Shown here: in pieces, positions 1 through 6,987 of the stretch | Position numbering within the stretch: position 1 is the first letter of the stretch | Layout of the letters: each line of letters begins with the position of its first letter | Assembly (NCBI GenBank): GCA_947448735.1 | Contig: CANFOS010000018.1 | Span: 1 to 64,000 of the forward strand | Reading direction: 5' to 3' | Length of the DNA stretch: 64,000 nt | DNA from: Comamonadaceae bacterium | GTDB taxonomy: Bacteria > Pseudomonadota > Gammaproteobacteria > Burkholderiales > Burkholderiaceae_C | Notes under the pieces: generated by a model | What the model was told of the DNA's origin: nothing | The model's input: the letters and a program-made list of their open reading frames with translations, nothing else | Databases searched by the model: none | Position numbers and translations under genes: made by a program

Positions 1-1
1 G

Positions 2-100
2 CTCAAGCACTACAAGTCGCCCATTGAGCTGGAGATGATGATGTGTATCAAACGCGCGTTTGACCCGAACCAGATCATGAACCCGGGGAAACTGTTGTGA
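2..100 (+). CDS. FAD-linked oxidase, C-terminal fragment
   Basis: The open frame enters from the left edge and ends at TGA 98-100. The visible residues include CIKRAFDPNQIMNPGKLL, the usual C-terminus of the GlcD / D-lactate dehydrogenase / D-2-hydroxyglutarate dehydrogenase family, whose C-terminal FAD-oxidase domain closes with a D-P-x-x-I-x-N-P-G-K motif. These flavoenzymes oxidise 2-hydroxy acids to 2-oxo acids. Only about 32 residues are in view, so the substrate cannot be decided. It reads toward the tRNA-Leu gene, 83 bases downstream. Confidence 0.8.
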   Translation, partial: LKHYKSPIELEMMMCIKRAFDPNQIMNPGKLL

Positions 101-183
101 GTTCTGGGCTCCGGGCACATCTGCTGCCAAAGGCCGATTCAGGCGGGCGAGCTGTGCCATAATCGAGGGCTGCATGTAGCGTC

Positions 184-268
184 GCCCGGGTGGTGGAATT
201 GGTAGACGCACGGGACTCAAAATCCCGCGCCGCAAGGCGTGCCGGTTCGATTCCGGCCCCGGGCACCA
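184..268 (+). tRNA. tRNA-Leu (anticodon CAA)
   Basis: This is an 85-nt cloverleaf. The acceptor 5' strand GCCCGGG pairs with CCCGGGC just before an encoded CCA. The D-arm contains GGTGGAATTGGTAGAC. The anticodon stem CGGGA/TCCCG encloses the loop CTCAAAA, giving anticodon CAA. There is a long variable arm (GCGCCGCAAGGCG), as expected for a class II leucine tRNA, and a T-arm with GGTTCGATTCC. No terminator follows it directly; a hairpin-T-tract that could be its original terminator lies 4.2 kb away, after a second copy of its 3' end. Confidence 0.97.
228..268 (+). repeat. Direct repeat copy 1 (3' end of tRNA-Leu), putative att site
   Basis: This 41-nt segment runs from the variable arm to the CCA end of tRNA-Leu and is matched by 4403-4442 at 35 of 41 aligned positions by hand, with one gap. 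The variable-arm hairpin and the T-arm core are shared. The tRNA itself is intact here, as expected at the end of an element where integration restores the tRNA. Confidence 0.55.
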
Positions 269-269
269 C

Positions 270-534
270 GACTCAGTGGTAACAAAATTGTCTCTGCATC
301 CTCGAACCGCACGCCTTTGGCGATGCTGACTGCCCGTGGTCCCACGACTCTGCCTTCAGTGCGTGATCTAGCCACTCGGGGCCCAGGGCTGGCGCCGTTG
401 GCGATTAGCAAGATCATGGCCCGTTTGAGGCGCGACATGTCGTAGCGCCCGGAGTGGCTAAGTCGCCGCCAGTGTTTCAGCAAAGTCTTTGTGTCATCCG
501 CCGTCCTCGGCTGGAACGTCGGTGGACTGGCGAC
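270..534 (-). pseudogene. YafQ/RelE-type toxin remnant
   Basis: In the minus strand the segment after residue DLEKT reads PPTFQPRTADDTKTLLKHW then SGRYDMSRLKRAMILLIAN, which I recognise as the N-terminal half of a YafQ-family (RelE/ParE superfamily) mRNA-interferase toxin. The reading then breaks. A different frame at 336-377 reads EWLDHALKAESWDH, resembling the family's conserved E-W-x-D-H-x-L-x-G-x-W segment, and the remainder near 285-330 sits in yet another frame. No start codon separates it from the antitoxin, with which it is fused in frame. At least two frameshifts make it inactive. Confidence 0.7.
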
Positions 535-785
535 TGTTTTCTCAAGGTCTGCCAGCAATGCGTCAGCTTCAGTGAACCTCGCTTTGCTCGTAGACATCAT
601 CATGCTGGACTCAGCAATGGCCGCCTGTGTTTCTGCATTGGGTACTTTGAGTTCCAGAGGAAATGCCCGTCCAGCACGACGTGATGCAAACATCGTCGGA
701 CAGCGTCCGACATCGACAGACCCATGACAGTCAATGCCTGCGTTGCCTGTTCTTTGATGTCATCGTCCAACCAGATGCGGCGCAT
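535..785 (-). pseudogene. RelB/DinJ-family antitoxin remnant
   Basis: Starting at ATG 785 the minus strand reads RIWLDDDIKEQATQALTVMG then LSMSDAVRRCL, the ribbon-helix-helix N-terminus of DinJ/RelB antitoxins. Near 665-690 the frame is lost, and the C-terminal part (FPLELKVPNAETQAAIAES, then FTEADALLADLEK) continues in another frame, so there is a frameshift in the middle. DinJ-type antitoxins bind their own operator and neutralise the YafQ toxin encoded immediately downstream, which is the arrangement seen here. Both genes are broken, so the module is dead. Confidence 0.72.
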
Positions 786-1033
786 GACAGTTTTTGCGCT
801 CAATCCATTTCTCCAAATTTGAAGCCCCCATGTATCTCCATTGAGCTTTTCCAAGACGAACTCCTGGTTTAGAGGTCCTTGCCCTCCGCGTCCAGCAAGT
901 TGTTCTGCACCAAAGTTCTTTCGATTTCAGCAACGGCACATCCACCCCGAGCCGCAGGCTGTCGCCACGCCAGTATTGGCTTTGACCAAAAATTGAAGCC
1001 ATTCAACTGGCGGCTGCTGATATATTTTTTGGT

Positions 1034-1054
1034 TTTATCGATATTTTTGATAAA
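1034..1054. promoter_or_regulatory. Inverted repeat, candidate GntR operator
   Basis: TTTATC (1034-1039) and GATAAA (1049-1054) form an inverted repeat with a 9-bp AT-rich spacer, ending 8 bases before the ATG of the GntR-family gene. Symmetric AT-rich sites just upstream of a FadR/FCD regulator are commonly autoregulatory operators. Its position over the probable promoter and leader would give repression. Function is inferred from symmetry and position only. Confidence 0.4.
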
Positions 1055-1062
1055 CTAATACG

Positions 1063-1830
1063 ATGCTGTCCCAAGCTGATCGCCCGAGCGCAACCCATGC
1101 CGCCCTTTCATCGCGCACTCCCACGTTCGCAGAAGAAGTGTTTCTTCGCATTCGGGCGGATATCCTCAGTGCGAAATTGCTCCCTGACGAGAAAATGCAA
1201 CTGGAAAAGCTAAAAGGTTCGTATGGGGTTAGCGCCACGCCTTTGCGCGAAGCCCTCTCGAAACTGACTTCCCTCAATCTCGTGGTCGCCGAGGGTCAGC
1301 GGGGGTTTCGCGTGGCTCCCGTCTCGATTGCGGATTTGCTCGACATCACCAAAACGCGCGCCTGGGTTGAAAGTGTCGCGCTTCGTGCCGCGATCGCTGC
1401 CGGAGACCGCAGCTGGGAGGCGGAAATTCTGGCCGCCATACACCGGCTTGAGGGATGTTCGCCCAAAGCCGGCGAATCGCTGGGGGACGACTGGTTCCGG
1501 GAAAACCGTTTTTTTCACGACGCCCTGACATCGGCGTGCAACTCCACGCACATCATGGCCTACAGGGCGTCTTTATATGATTTAAGCGACCGCTATCGCC
1601 GACTGTCGGCGCAAGTGCAAACCTCCGACAGGAATCTAGACGCCGAGCACAGACAGATCATGGATGCCGTTCTGGCCAAGGATGCAGATGCTGCTATCGC
1701 CTGCATCGAAGACCACTTTGTCGAAACGGTTCAGGCCATTCTGAAGAATGAGCTTTCTTCGGCGGCGGACGTGGAACGCACAATCGCAAGCCTGCGCAAG
1801 GACATCAGGAACGGGTGCGCCAGAACCTGA
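1063..1830 (+). CDS. GntR-family transcriptional regulator, FCD (FadR) type
   Basis: This is a 255-residue protein. Residues about 22-88 form a winged helix-turn-helix, with LPDEKMQLEKLKGSYGVSAT and PLREALSKL matching the GntR signature in which the recognition helix is followed by the P-L-R-E-A-L motif. Residues about 95-240 form the all-helical FCD ligand-binding domain, with ENRFFHDALTSACN and EHRQIMDAVLAKDADAA carrying the family's conserved D/E-x-x-F-H and E-H-x-x-I-x-x-A-I positions. It probably controls the three catabolic/uptake genes that follow on the same strand. The effector is unknown but likely a small carboxylate. A near-perfect inverted repeat lies just upstream of its start. 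Confidence 0.9.
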   Translation: MLSQADRPSATHAALSSRTPTFAEEVFLRIRADILSAKLLPDEKMQLEKLKGSYGVSATPLREALSKLTSLNLVVAEGQRGFRVAPVSIADLLDITKTRAWVESVALRAAIAAGDRSWEAEILAAIHRLEGCSPKAGESLGDDWFRENRFFHDALTSACNSTHIMAYRASLYDLSDRYRRLSAQVQTSDRNLDAEHRQIMDAVLAKDADAAIACIEDHFVETVQAILKNELSSAADVERTIASLRKDIRNGCART

Positions 1831-1874
1831 GCCGGGTGCGGCAATTGAACGGCTTTTTAACAAAGGAAATCGAT

Positions 1875-2570
1875 ATGGCAGTAGCAATCAGAAAAATCGT
1901 GGATATCAGCCTGGCGCTTGAGAACACCAAGTTCACCATGCGCACGCCACTCGGATTCAAGAAGGACATGCAGTTCGAAATGGAGGTCTTGAAGGAACAC
2001 GATTCTGCGGAAGGCGGCCAGCAGATCGTGCGCGGCGTTCATATGCGCCTTCACGCTGGCAGCCATGTCGACGCACCAGAACACAACACCAAGGGCGCGG
2101 CTCAGATCACAGATCTCGCACCAAGCGTGTTCGTCGGTGCCGCAGTCGTTGCCGACCTCAGACACCTTGTGCCTGGCGGCGCGATTACTGCCGCAGAGCT
2201 GGAAAAAGCCGTCGGCGACATTATTCAAACGGGCGACAGGGTTCTGCTCAGAACTGACGTGAACCAAACTTATATGAAAGATGACTGGACGAAACGCTCA
2301 CCCTACCTGACCGTTGAAGCCAGCAACTGGATGATTGCGAAAAAAGTCCCGGTTGTCGGCTTTGATTGCTATCACGGGGCAGAAGAAAAGCAGGCCGATC
2401 AGCCGCGTTTGTGGCATGCACTGCGCCTGCTGAGCGAAGCGGGCATCGTGACATTGCCATCCCTGATCAATCTGAATGAGATAGACGAGCGCAGAGTCAC
2501 CTTGGTGGCGCTCCCGCTGAAGATCGTCGATGCCGAGGCATCCCCCGTCCGCGCCGTTGTACTGATGTAA
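1875..2570 (+). CDS. Cyclase family protein (kynurenine formamidase-like metal hydrolase)
   Basis: This 231-residue protein starts at ATG 1875 behind an AAAGGAAA ribosome site; the longer frame upstream lacks one. Residues 60-70 read HAGSHVDAPEH, the H-x-G-[TS]-H-x-D-x-P-x-H signature of the cyclase/KynB metal-dependent hydrolase family, with H60, H64, D66 and H70 as expected metal ligands. A later segment near FDCYHGAEE and the AxVLPSLINL-like stretch are also typical of the fold. The family hydrolyses amides or lactones such as N-formylkynurenine, isatin or cyclic esters. The substrate here is unknown. It lies between the GntR regulator and the aldolase-like gene and is probably co-transcribed with them. 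Confidence 0.87.
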   Translation: MAVAIRKIVDISLALENTKFTMRTPLGFKKDMQFEMEVLKEHDSAEGGQQIVRGVHMRLHAGSHVDAPEHNTKGAAQITDLAPSVFVGAAVVADLRHLVPGGAITAAELEKAVGDIIQTGDRVLLRTDVNQTYMKDDWTKRSPYLTVEASNWMIAKKVPVVGFDCYHGAEEKQADQPRLWHALRLLSEAGIVTLPSLINLNEIDERRVTLVALPLKIVDAEASPVRAVVLM

Positions 2571-2590
2571 TTTTTGCACATCCGGCCGCC

Positions 2591-3256
2591 ATGCTATCGC
2601 AACAAGTGATCGTCAGAAAAGCCGCGCGGGCGCTGGCCAAATGCGGCTTGGTGGGGCCTTACGGACACTGCTCCATACGACTGAATGCCTCCGAACTGCT
2701 GGTGTGTGCGGCAAAACCCATGGGCACCATAGCCATCGGAGAAGATGGCACGACTGTGCCAATCTACGGCCCACTGCCCGAAGGCGTACTTGGGGAGGTT
2801 CGCGTTCATCAGCAGATTTACCAACGGCGGGCAGATGTCGGGGCTGTATGCCGGGTTCTGCCACCGAACGTGATGATGATGTCGGCGCTCGGACGAGCAC
2901 CCGAGGTCCGCCACGGGTTCGGTGCATTTTTCTATCCGCGACCGGCGTTTTGGTCGTCGACTGCGTTGATGCGATCGGACGAAATCGCGGCCGGCGTTGC
3001 AGCGGCACTAGGACTTCAAGGCGGCATCATCCTGCGCGCCAACGGGGCAGTCGTCGCCGGCGCAGACATGAAGCAGGCGGTAACGCTTGCCTGGTTTTTG
3101 GAAGACATGTGCCGAATTGAGCTGGGCATCATGGCCACCGGCGAAGCGAATAAAAGTCCGTTACTCACCACTGAAGAAGCCGCCGGGCGCAGCGAGTGGA
3201 GCGGTCGCGTGGCCGAACGAATGTGGGATTACCTGACCGCGGGCGACCCGGAATAA
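2591..3256 (+). CDS. Class II aldolase/adducin-like protein lacking the metal ligands
   Basis: This is a 221-residue protein of the class II aldolase/adducin fold. Segments GHCSIRLNASELLVC (about 25-39), GPLPEGVLGEVRVHQQIYQR (60-79) and ADVGAVCRVLPPNVMM (81-96) align with the family's G-N-[FIV]-S-x-R, E-x-x-x-H-x-x-I-Y and A-V-x-H-x-H-P segments. The usual H-x-H-P metal pair is here C-R-V-L-P, and the third ligand in the L-R-x-H-G motif is replaced in LRANGAVVAG (148-157). E69 and H73 remain. It therefore probably does not act as a classical zinc aldolase. The start has only a weak ribosome site. It follows the cyclase gene by 20 bases and precedes a Bug binding protein, so an operon role in the same pathway is likely. 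Confidence 0.78.
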   Translation: MLSQQVIVRKAARALAKCGLVGPYGHCSIRLNASELLVCAAKPMGTIAIGEDGTTVPIYGPLPEGVLGEVRVHQQIYQRRADVGAVCRVLPPNVMMMSALGRAPEVRHGFGAFFYPRPAFWSSTALMRSDEIAAGVAAALGLQGGIILRANGAVVAGADMKQAVTLAWFLEDMCRIELGIMATGEANKSPLLTTEEAAGRSEWSGRVAERMWDYLTAGDPE

Positions 3257-3362
3257 TAAAAAAGACGCACAACCCCACTCGCCGCCAGGCTTGACCGAAA
3301 GCGGCGCAGGGCAATGCGCCGAGAACTGCAAGGCCGTAATTGATGACAAAACTGGAGTAATG

Positions 3363-4328
3363 ATGATCCGAAAGCTGTTGAACCTTCTGGCTGTCCTGAC
3401 CATGCCCTTTTATCTCGCAACGGCAAACGCCCAGGACTATCCGTCAAAAACAATCCGCATCGTCATTCCGTTTCCTGCTGGCGGCAGCACGGATTTTCTG
3501 GCCCGCCTCCTCGCGGAACGACTGCAAGAGAGCACGGGGCAGTCGGTTCTTGTTGATAACCGCCCCGGAGGAAACTACATCATCGCCGCGGAAGCGGTCG
3601 CCAAGGCACCGCCGGACGGCTACACGCTGTTCCTCGCCGTTGACGCGGCGATGTCGATCAATCAACTTCTGTATTCCAAGCTATCCTACAGCCCTGAACG
3701 GGATTTTGTGCCGATTTCACAGGTCGGAGGCCAGCCGTTGTTCATCGTGGCAAGCGACAAAGCACCGGCGAAGACCTTCAAGGATTTGCTGGCATATGCT
3801 AAAACCAATCCAGGAAAATTGAGTTATGGCACCTCTTCACAAATCCATATGCTGGCGGGAGAGAAAATAAAAATCGACACCCCGGTGCAGATAGTCAACA
3901 TCCCCTTCAAGGGCTCACCGCCGATGCTGCAAGCATTGCTCACCAGTGAGATTGATTTTTCAATCACGGCGATCACCCCGTATGCCAACTTTGTCAAGCA
4001 GGGCAAGTTGCAAGCACTGGCTGTCACATCGCCCACAAGGGCAGTGATGTTGCCTGACACGCCTACCGTCCGCGAACTGGGTTTTCCGGAACTCGAGTTT
4101 GGCAACTGGTTCGGTCTCTACGCGCCAGCCGGAACATCTAAATCGATCGTGGACCGACTCAACGCAGAAGTGAGAAAAGCACTCGCCGACCCGGTTGCAA
4201 AGCAAAAACTGATCAACGCAGGCTTTGATCCGGCGTCGAGCACGCCCGAGCATCTTCAGTCACTTATCAAGGCGGATCTCGCCAGATTCGGATCCATCAT
4301 CAAGAACGCGGGCTTGAAGATCAATTGA
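3363..4328 (+). CDS. Bug/TctC-type tripartite tricarboxylate transporter binding protein
   Basis: The start is taken at the second of two tandem ATGs (3360/3363) after GGAG at 3354-3357. The first about 23 residues are a Sec signal peptide (LLNLLAVLTMPFYLATANAQ), followed by YPSKTIRIVIPFPAGGSTD, the Bug-family N-terminus with the P-x-x-x-G-G-x-x-D carboxylate-binding loop. IPFKGSPPMLQALLTSEIDF and LFGLYAPAGTS-like segments further support the family. Such periplasmic proteins bind carboxylates for TctAB transporters. No membrane component is nearby, which is common in Burkholderiales. Being last in the cassette, it likely binds the substrate or product of the cyclase/aldolase-like pair. Confidence 0.9.
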   Translation: MIRKLLNLLAVLTMPFYLATANAQDYPSKTIRIVIPFPAGGSTDFLARLLAERLQESTGQSVLVDNRPGGNYIIAAEAVAKAPPDGYTLFLAVDAAMSINQLLYSKLSYSPERDFVPISQVGGQPLFIVASDKAPAKTFKDLLAYAKTNPGKLSYGTSSQIHMLAGEKIKIDTPVQIVNIPFKGSPPMLQALLTSEIDFSITAITPYANFVKQGKLQALAVTSPTRAVMLPDTPTVRELGFPELEFGNWFGLYAPAGTSKSIVDRLNAEVRKALADPVAKQKLINAGFDPASSTPEHLQSLIKADLARFGSIIKNAGLKIN

Positions 4329-4402
4329 GCAGTCAAGCAGGCCCGGTGATCTACTGTCCACGGCACAGCAAAAAGAAATGTCTTCAAACGGAATTCCGTC
4401 CA

Positions 4403-4442
4403 CGCCGAAAGGCGAGCGGGTTCGATTCCAGCTCCGGCACCA
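4403..4442 (+). repeat. Direct repeat copy 2 (tRNA-Leu 3' end fragment), putative att site
   Basis: This fragment contains a variable-arm hairpin CGCCG-AAA-GGCG, a T-arm with GGGTTCGATTCC and a terminal CACCA, matching 228-268 of tRNA-Leu. The T-stem has mismatches and no 5' half of a tRNA precedes it, so it cannot fold as a functional tRNA. A terminator follows immediately, as expected for the original downstream end of the tRNA gene. Confidence 0.6.
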
Positions 4443-4466
4443 TCGCTCTTCAGCGATGGTTTTTTA
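4439..4466 (+). terminator. Intrinsic terminator after the tRNA fragment
   Basis: ACCATCGCT and AGCGATGGT pair around a CTTC loop and are followed by six T residues. It would terminate plus-strand reading from the tRNA fragment and the Bug gene. It also sits 7 bases beyond the end of the convergent gamma-glutamyltransferase gene, so the stem may protect that transcript as well. Confidence 0.8.
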
Positions 4467-4472
4467 ACTCAT

Positions 4473-6083
4473 TTACCAGCCGACGACCGTCCCATCGGTG
4501 CGGGGTTCGGTGCCGCCGCACAAGACGCCAGCGGCATCACGCCAGATGATCTGGCCGCGTCCAAATGCCAGTCGATTGTTTTGCCACTTCACGTCGTGGC
4601 CCCGGGCTGACAAACCTCTGAACAGGTGTTCAGCCGTCGTGCTTTCGATGTTGACGCCGAGGCCGCTGTCCCATTCCCAGCGCGGGGCGTCCAGCGATGC
4701 TTGCGGGTTCAGGTGAAAGTCCACCGTGTTCATGACCATCTGCACATGACCTTGTGGTTGCATGAAGCCGCCCATCACACCAAACGGCCCGACGGGCACA
4801 CCGCCGCGCGTCATAAAGCCAGGAATGATGGTGTGGTACGGCCGCTTGCCTGGCCCGATGCAGTTCGGATGCTGGGCGTCCAGTGAAAAGTTGTGTCCGC
4901 GGTTGTGCAGCCCGATGCCGGTGCCTGGCACCACCATGCCACTGCCAAAGCCCATGTAATTGCTTTGAATGAAAGACACCATGTTGCCATCGGCATCGGC
5001 CGTGCTCAGGTACACCGTACCGCCTGCTGGCGGCATGCCGGGTTTCGGTGCGCGAGCCATGTCGCCGATCAGCTTGCGCCGCTCGTCCGCATATGCGTCT
5101 GACAGCAGGTCTTTGACGGAGACGCGCATGTGCGAAGGATCGGCAATGTGGGCCAGGCCATCGGCAAAAGCCAGCTTGATGGCTTCTATCTGGCGGTGGT
5201 AGGTAAGCAGGGTGTCGCGTTCGGCAAAGTCAAACCCTTTGAGCAGATTGAGCGCTATCAATGCCACCAGGCCGTGGCCATTGGGCGGAATTTCCCACAC
5301 GTCAAAGCCGCGGTAGTTGACGCTGATCGGGTCCACCCAGTCGACCTGGTAGGCTGCCAGGTCTGCGGTGCTGAGGTGCCCGCCCGCACCTTGCACAAAA
5401 GCGGCGATTTTTTCGGCCAGCTCACCGCGATAAAAGCTGTGGGCGTTGTCTTCGGCAATCGATTGGAGGGTATTGGCATGACCGGCCGAACGCCAGATCT
5501 CGCCGGCCTCGGGAGCACGCTCAGGCGCAAAGGTGTCAAACCAGGACTGAAAATGCGGCGCTGTGAGCTGTTTGCGAAACAGCTTGGTGGCCTGTTGCCA
5601 GGCGTAAGCCACCGAAGGCGATACCGGGAAACCATCGCGCGCATAGCCGATGGCTGCGGCCATCGATGTCGTCAGGGGCAATTTGCCAAAACGCTGCGCC
5701 ATGGCGGCCCACGAAGCGGGTGTGCCGGGCACAGTCACCGCCAGCGGGCCATACTTTGGCATCTCGGTATGGCCCCCCAGTTGGGTAAAGCTTTGCAGCG
5801 TGCTGTTGGCAGACGCTGGCCCGCTCGCGTTCAGGCCGTGCAATTTGCCGCCATGCCAGACCAGCGCAAAGGCATCGCCGCCGATGCCATTGGCGGTGGG
5901 TTCCAGCACGCTCAGGGCAGAGGCTGTGGCAATCGCTGCGTCGATGGCGTTGCCACCTGCCTGCAAGACCTGAAGCCCGGCTTGCGCTGCCAGGGGCTGG
6001 GACGTGGCGACCATGCCGCGTTGAGCGTAGACAACGTTGCGACGCGATGGATAGGGGAAATGCTGGGCATCAAAAGACAACAT
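4473..6083 (-). CDS. ggt: Gamma-glutamyltransferase (glutathione hydrolase)
   Basis: This is a 536-residue Ntn-hydrolase; the start is ATG 6083 (MLSFDAQHF), because the longer frame runs into the permease gene. Early residues include MVATSQPLAAQAGLQVLQAG and GGNAIDAAIATASAL, the family's N-terminal signature. The autoproteolytic nucleophile is predicted at Thr356 in GGTVYLSTADADGN, followed by the oxyanion-region residues GSGMVVPGTGIGLHNRG. GGT cleaves the gamma-glutamyl bond of glutathione and related compounds. No signal peptide is evident, so it may act in the cytoplasm on imported peptide. It is the last gene of an operon with a peptide/glutathione ABC transporter, which fits that role. 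Confidence 0.93.
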   Translation of the reverse strand: MLSFDAQHFPYPSRRNVVYAQRGMVATSQPLAAQAGLQVLQAGGNAIDAAIATASALSVLEPTANGIGGDAFALVWHGGKLHGLNASGPASANSTLQSFTQLGGHTEMPKYGPLAVTVPGTPASWAAMAQRFGKLPLTTSMAAAIGYARDGFPVSPSVAYAWQQATKLFRKQLTAPHFQSWFDTFAPERAPEAGEIWRSAGHANTLQSIAEDNAHSFYRGELAEKIAAFVQGAGGHLSTADLAAYQVDWVDPISVNYRGFDVWEIPPNGHGLVALIALNLLKGFDFAERDTLLTYHRQIEAIKLAFADGLAHIADPSHMRVSVKDLLSDAYADERRKLIGDMARAPKPGMPPAGGTVYLSTADADGNMVSFIQSNYMGFGSGMVVPGTGIGLHNRGHNFSLDAQHPNCIGPGKRPYHTIIPGFMTRGGVPVGPFGVMGGFMQPQGHVQMVMNTVDFHLNPQASLDAPRWEWDSGLGVNIESTTAEHLFRGLSARGHDVKWQNNRLAFGRGQIIWRDAAGVLCGGTEPRTDGTVVGW

Positions 6084-6099
6084 GCATGGGCCTTTCAGG

Positions 6100-6984
6100 T
6101 TATTTGTGTTTGGGGTCCAGCGCGTCGCGCAGGCCATCGCCCAGAAGATTGAATGACAGCACCAGCAAGAATATCGACACACCCGGCCAGATCGCCATCC
6201 AGGGTGCGTTGTCGACATAGTTTTTGGCGGTGTTCAGCATGCTGCCCCAGCTGGGCGCTGGCGGCTGCTGACCCAGGCCGAGAAACGACAAACTGGCCTC
6301 GGCAATGATGGCCGCAGCAATGGCCAGCGTGGCCTGCACGATCAGCGGGGGCAAAATATTGGGAAGAATGTGCCGCAACGCGATTCGCCAGGGTGGGTTG
6401 CCCACAGCGCGTGCCGCTTCCACAAAGTCTTCAACCTTGACCGACAGCACCTGGCCCCGCGTCAGGCGAATAAAAATGGGCGTTGACGATACCCCGATCG
6501 CCATCATGGCGTTGGTCAGGCTGGGGCCCAAAAACGCGGCCAGCGCAATGGCCAGAATCAAAAAAGGCACGGCCAGCATGGAGTCGGTCAAGCGGGAAAT
6601 CACGCCATCAACCCAGCCGCCCAAGTAGCCTGCCAGCAAGCCAATCGGCACCCCCAGTGCCATCGCAATGCACACCGACACCAGCCCCGCCAGCAACGAT
6701 GCACGCGCGCCCCAGATCACACGCGACAGCACATCGCGGCCAATGTCGTCGGTGCCAAAAAGATATTGCGCGCTGGGCGCCTTGCGCACCGCGCTCCAGC
6801 TGGTTTGAAGCGGGTCTTGCGGCGCGATCACCGGCGCCAACACGGCAATCAACACAAAAGCCAGCACAATGGCCAGCCCCAGCATCGCGCCGCGCCTACG
6901 CACCAAGCGCAGCAGGGCTCGCCTTGCTGGCGAAAGTTCGCGCGGCTGCGCAGGGGCATTCACCGGAATCGGGACAACACGCAT
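6100..6984 (-). CDS. Peptide/glutathione ABC transporter permease, DppC/GsiD type
   Basis: This 294-residue inner-membrane permease has an N-terminal transmembrane helix (residues about 34-56) and the OppC_N motif. DPLQTSWSAVRKAPSAQYLF and GTDDIGRDVLSRVIWGARAS are characteristic of DppC/OppC proteins. The cytoplasmic EAA loop reads EAARAVGNPPWRIALRHILP. It would pair with the DppB-type permease encoded 3 bases upstream and with the two ATPases at the head of the operon. Its product ends 16 bases before the ggt start. Glutathione or gamma-glutamyl peptides are suggested as substrate by the ggt neighbour, by inference only. Confidence 0.93.
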   Translation of the reverse strand: MRVVPIPVNAPAQPRELSPARRALLRLVRRRGAMLGLAIVLAFVLIAVLAPVIAPQDPLQTSWSAVRKAPSAQYLFGTDDIGRDVLSRVIWGARASLLAGLVSVCIAMALGVPIGLLAGYLGGWVDGVISRLTDSMLAVPFLILAIALAAFLGPSLTNAMMAIGVSSTPIFIRLTRGQVLSVKVEDFVEAARAVGNPPWRIALRHILPNILPPLIVQATLAIAAAIIAEASLSFLGLGQQPPAPSWGSMLNTAKNYVDNAPWMAIWPGVSIFLLVLSFNLLGDGLRDALDPKHK

Positions 6985-6987
6985 GAA

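Larger units (their letters stand above)
269..4402. mobile_element. Putative decayed tRNA-Leu-integrated genomic island
   Basis: This stretch lies between tRNA-Leu and an imperfect repeat of that tRNA's 3' end. By eye it has lower GC than the flanking operons. It holds a broken toxin-antitoxin pair next to the tRNA and a self-contained cassette (GntR regulator, cyclase, aldolase-like protein, Bug binding protein) all on the plus strand. No integrase or recombinase is visible, so it would be an element that has lost its mobility genes. The alternative is a locally degenerated second tRNA gene with unrelated genes between. Confidence 0.45.

Noticed and set aside
4381-4442. Second functional tRNA gene
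   Set aside because: Only a T-arm, variable-arm-like hairpin and CCA end exist; no matching acceptor 5' strand, D-arm or complete anticodon stem precedes it, and the T-stem has mismatches.
5130-6152. 340-codon plus-strand open frame
   Set aside because: It lies opposite the strong ggt gene; its product is arginine/glycine-rich and matches nothing recognisable. It is a shadow frame of GC-rich coding DNA.
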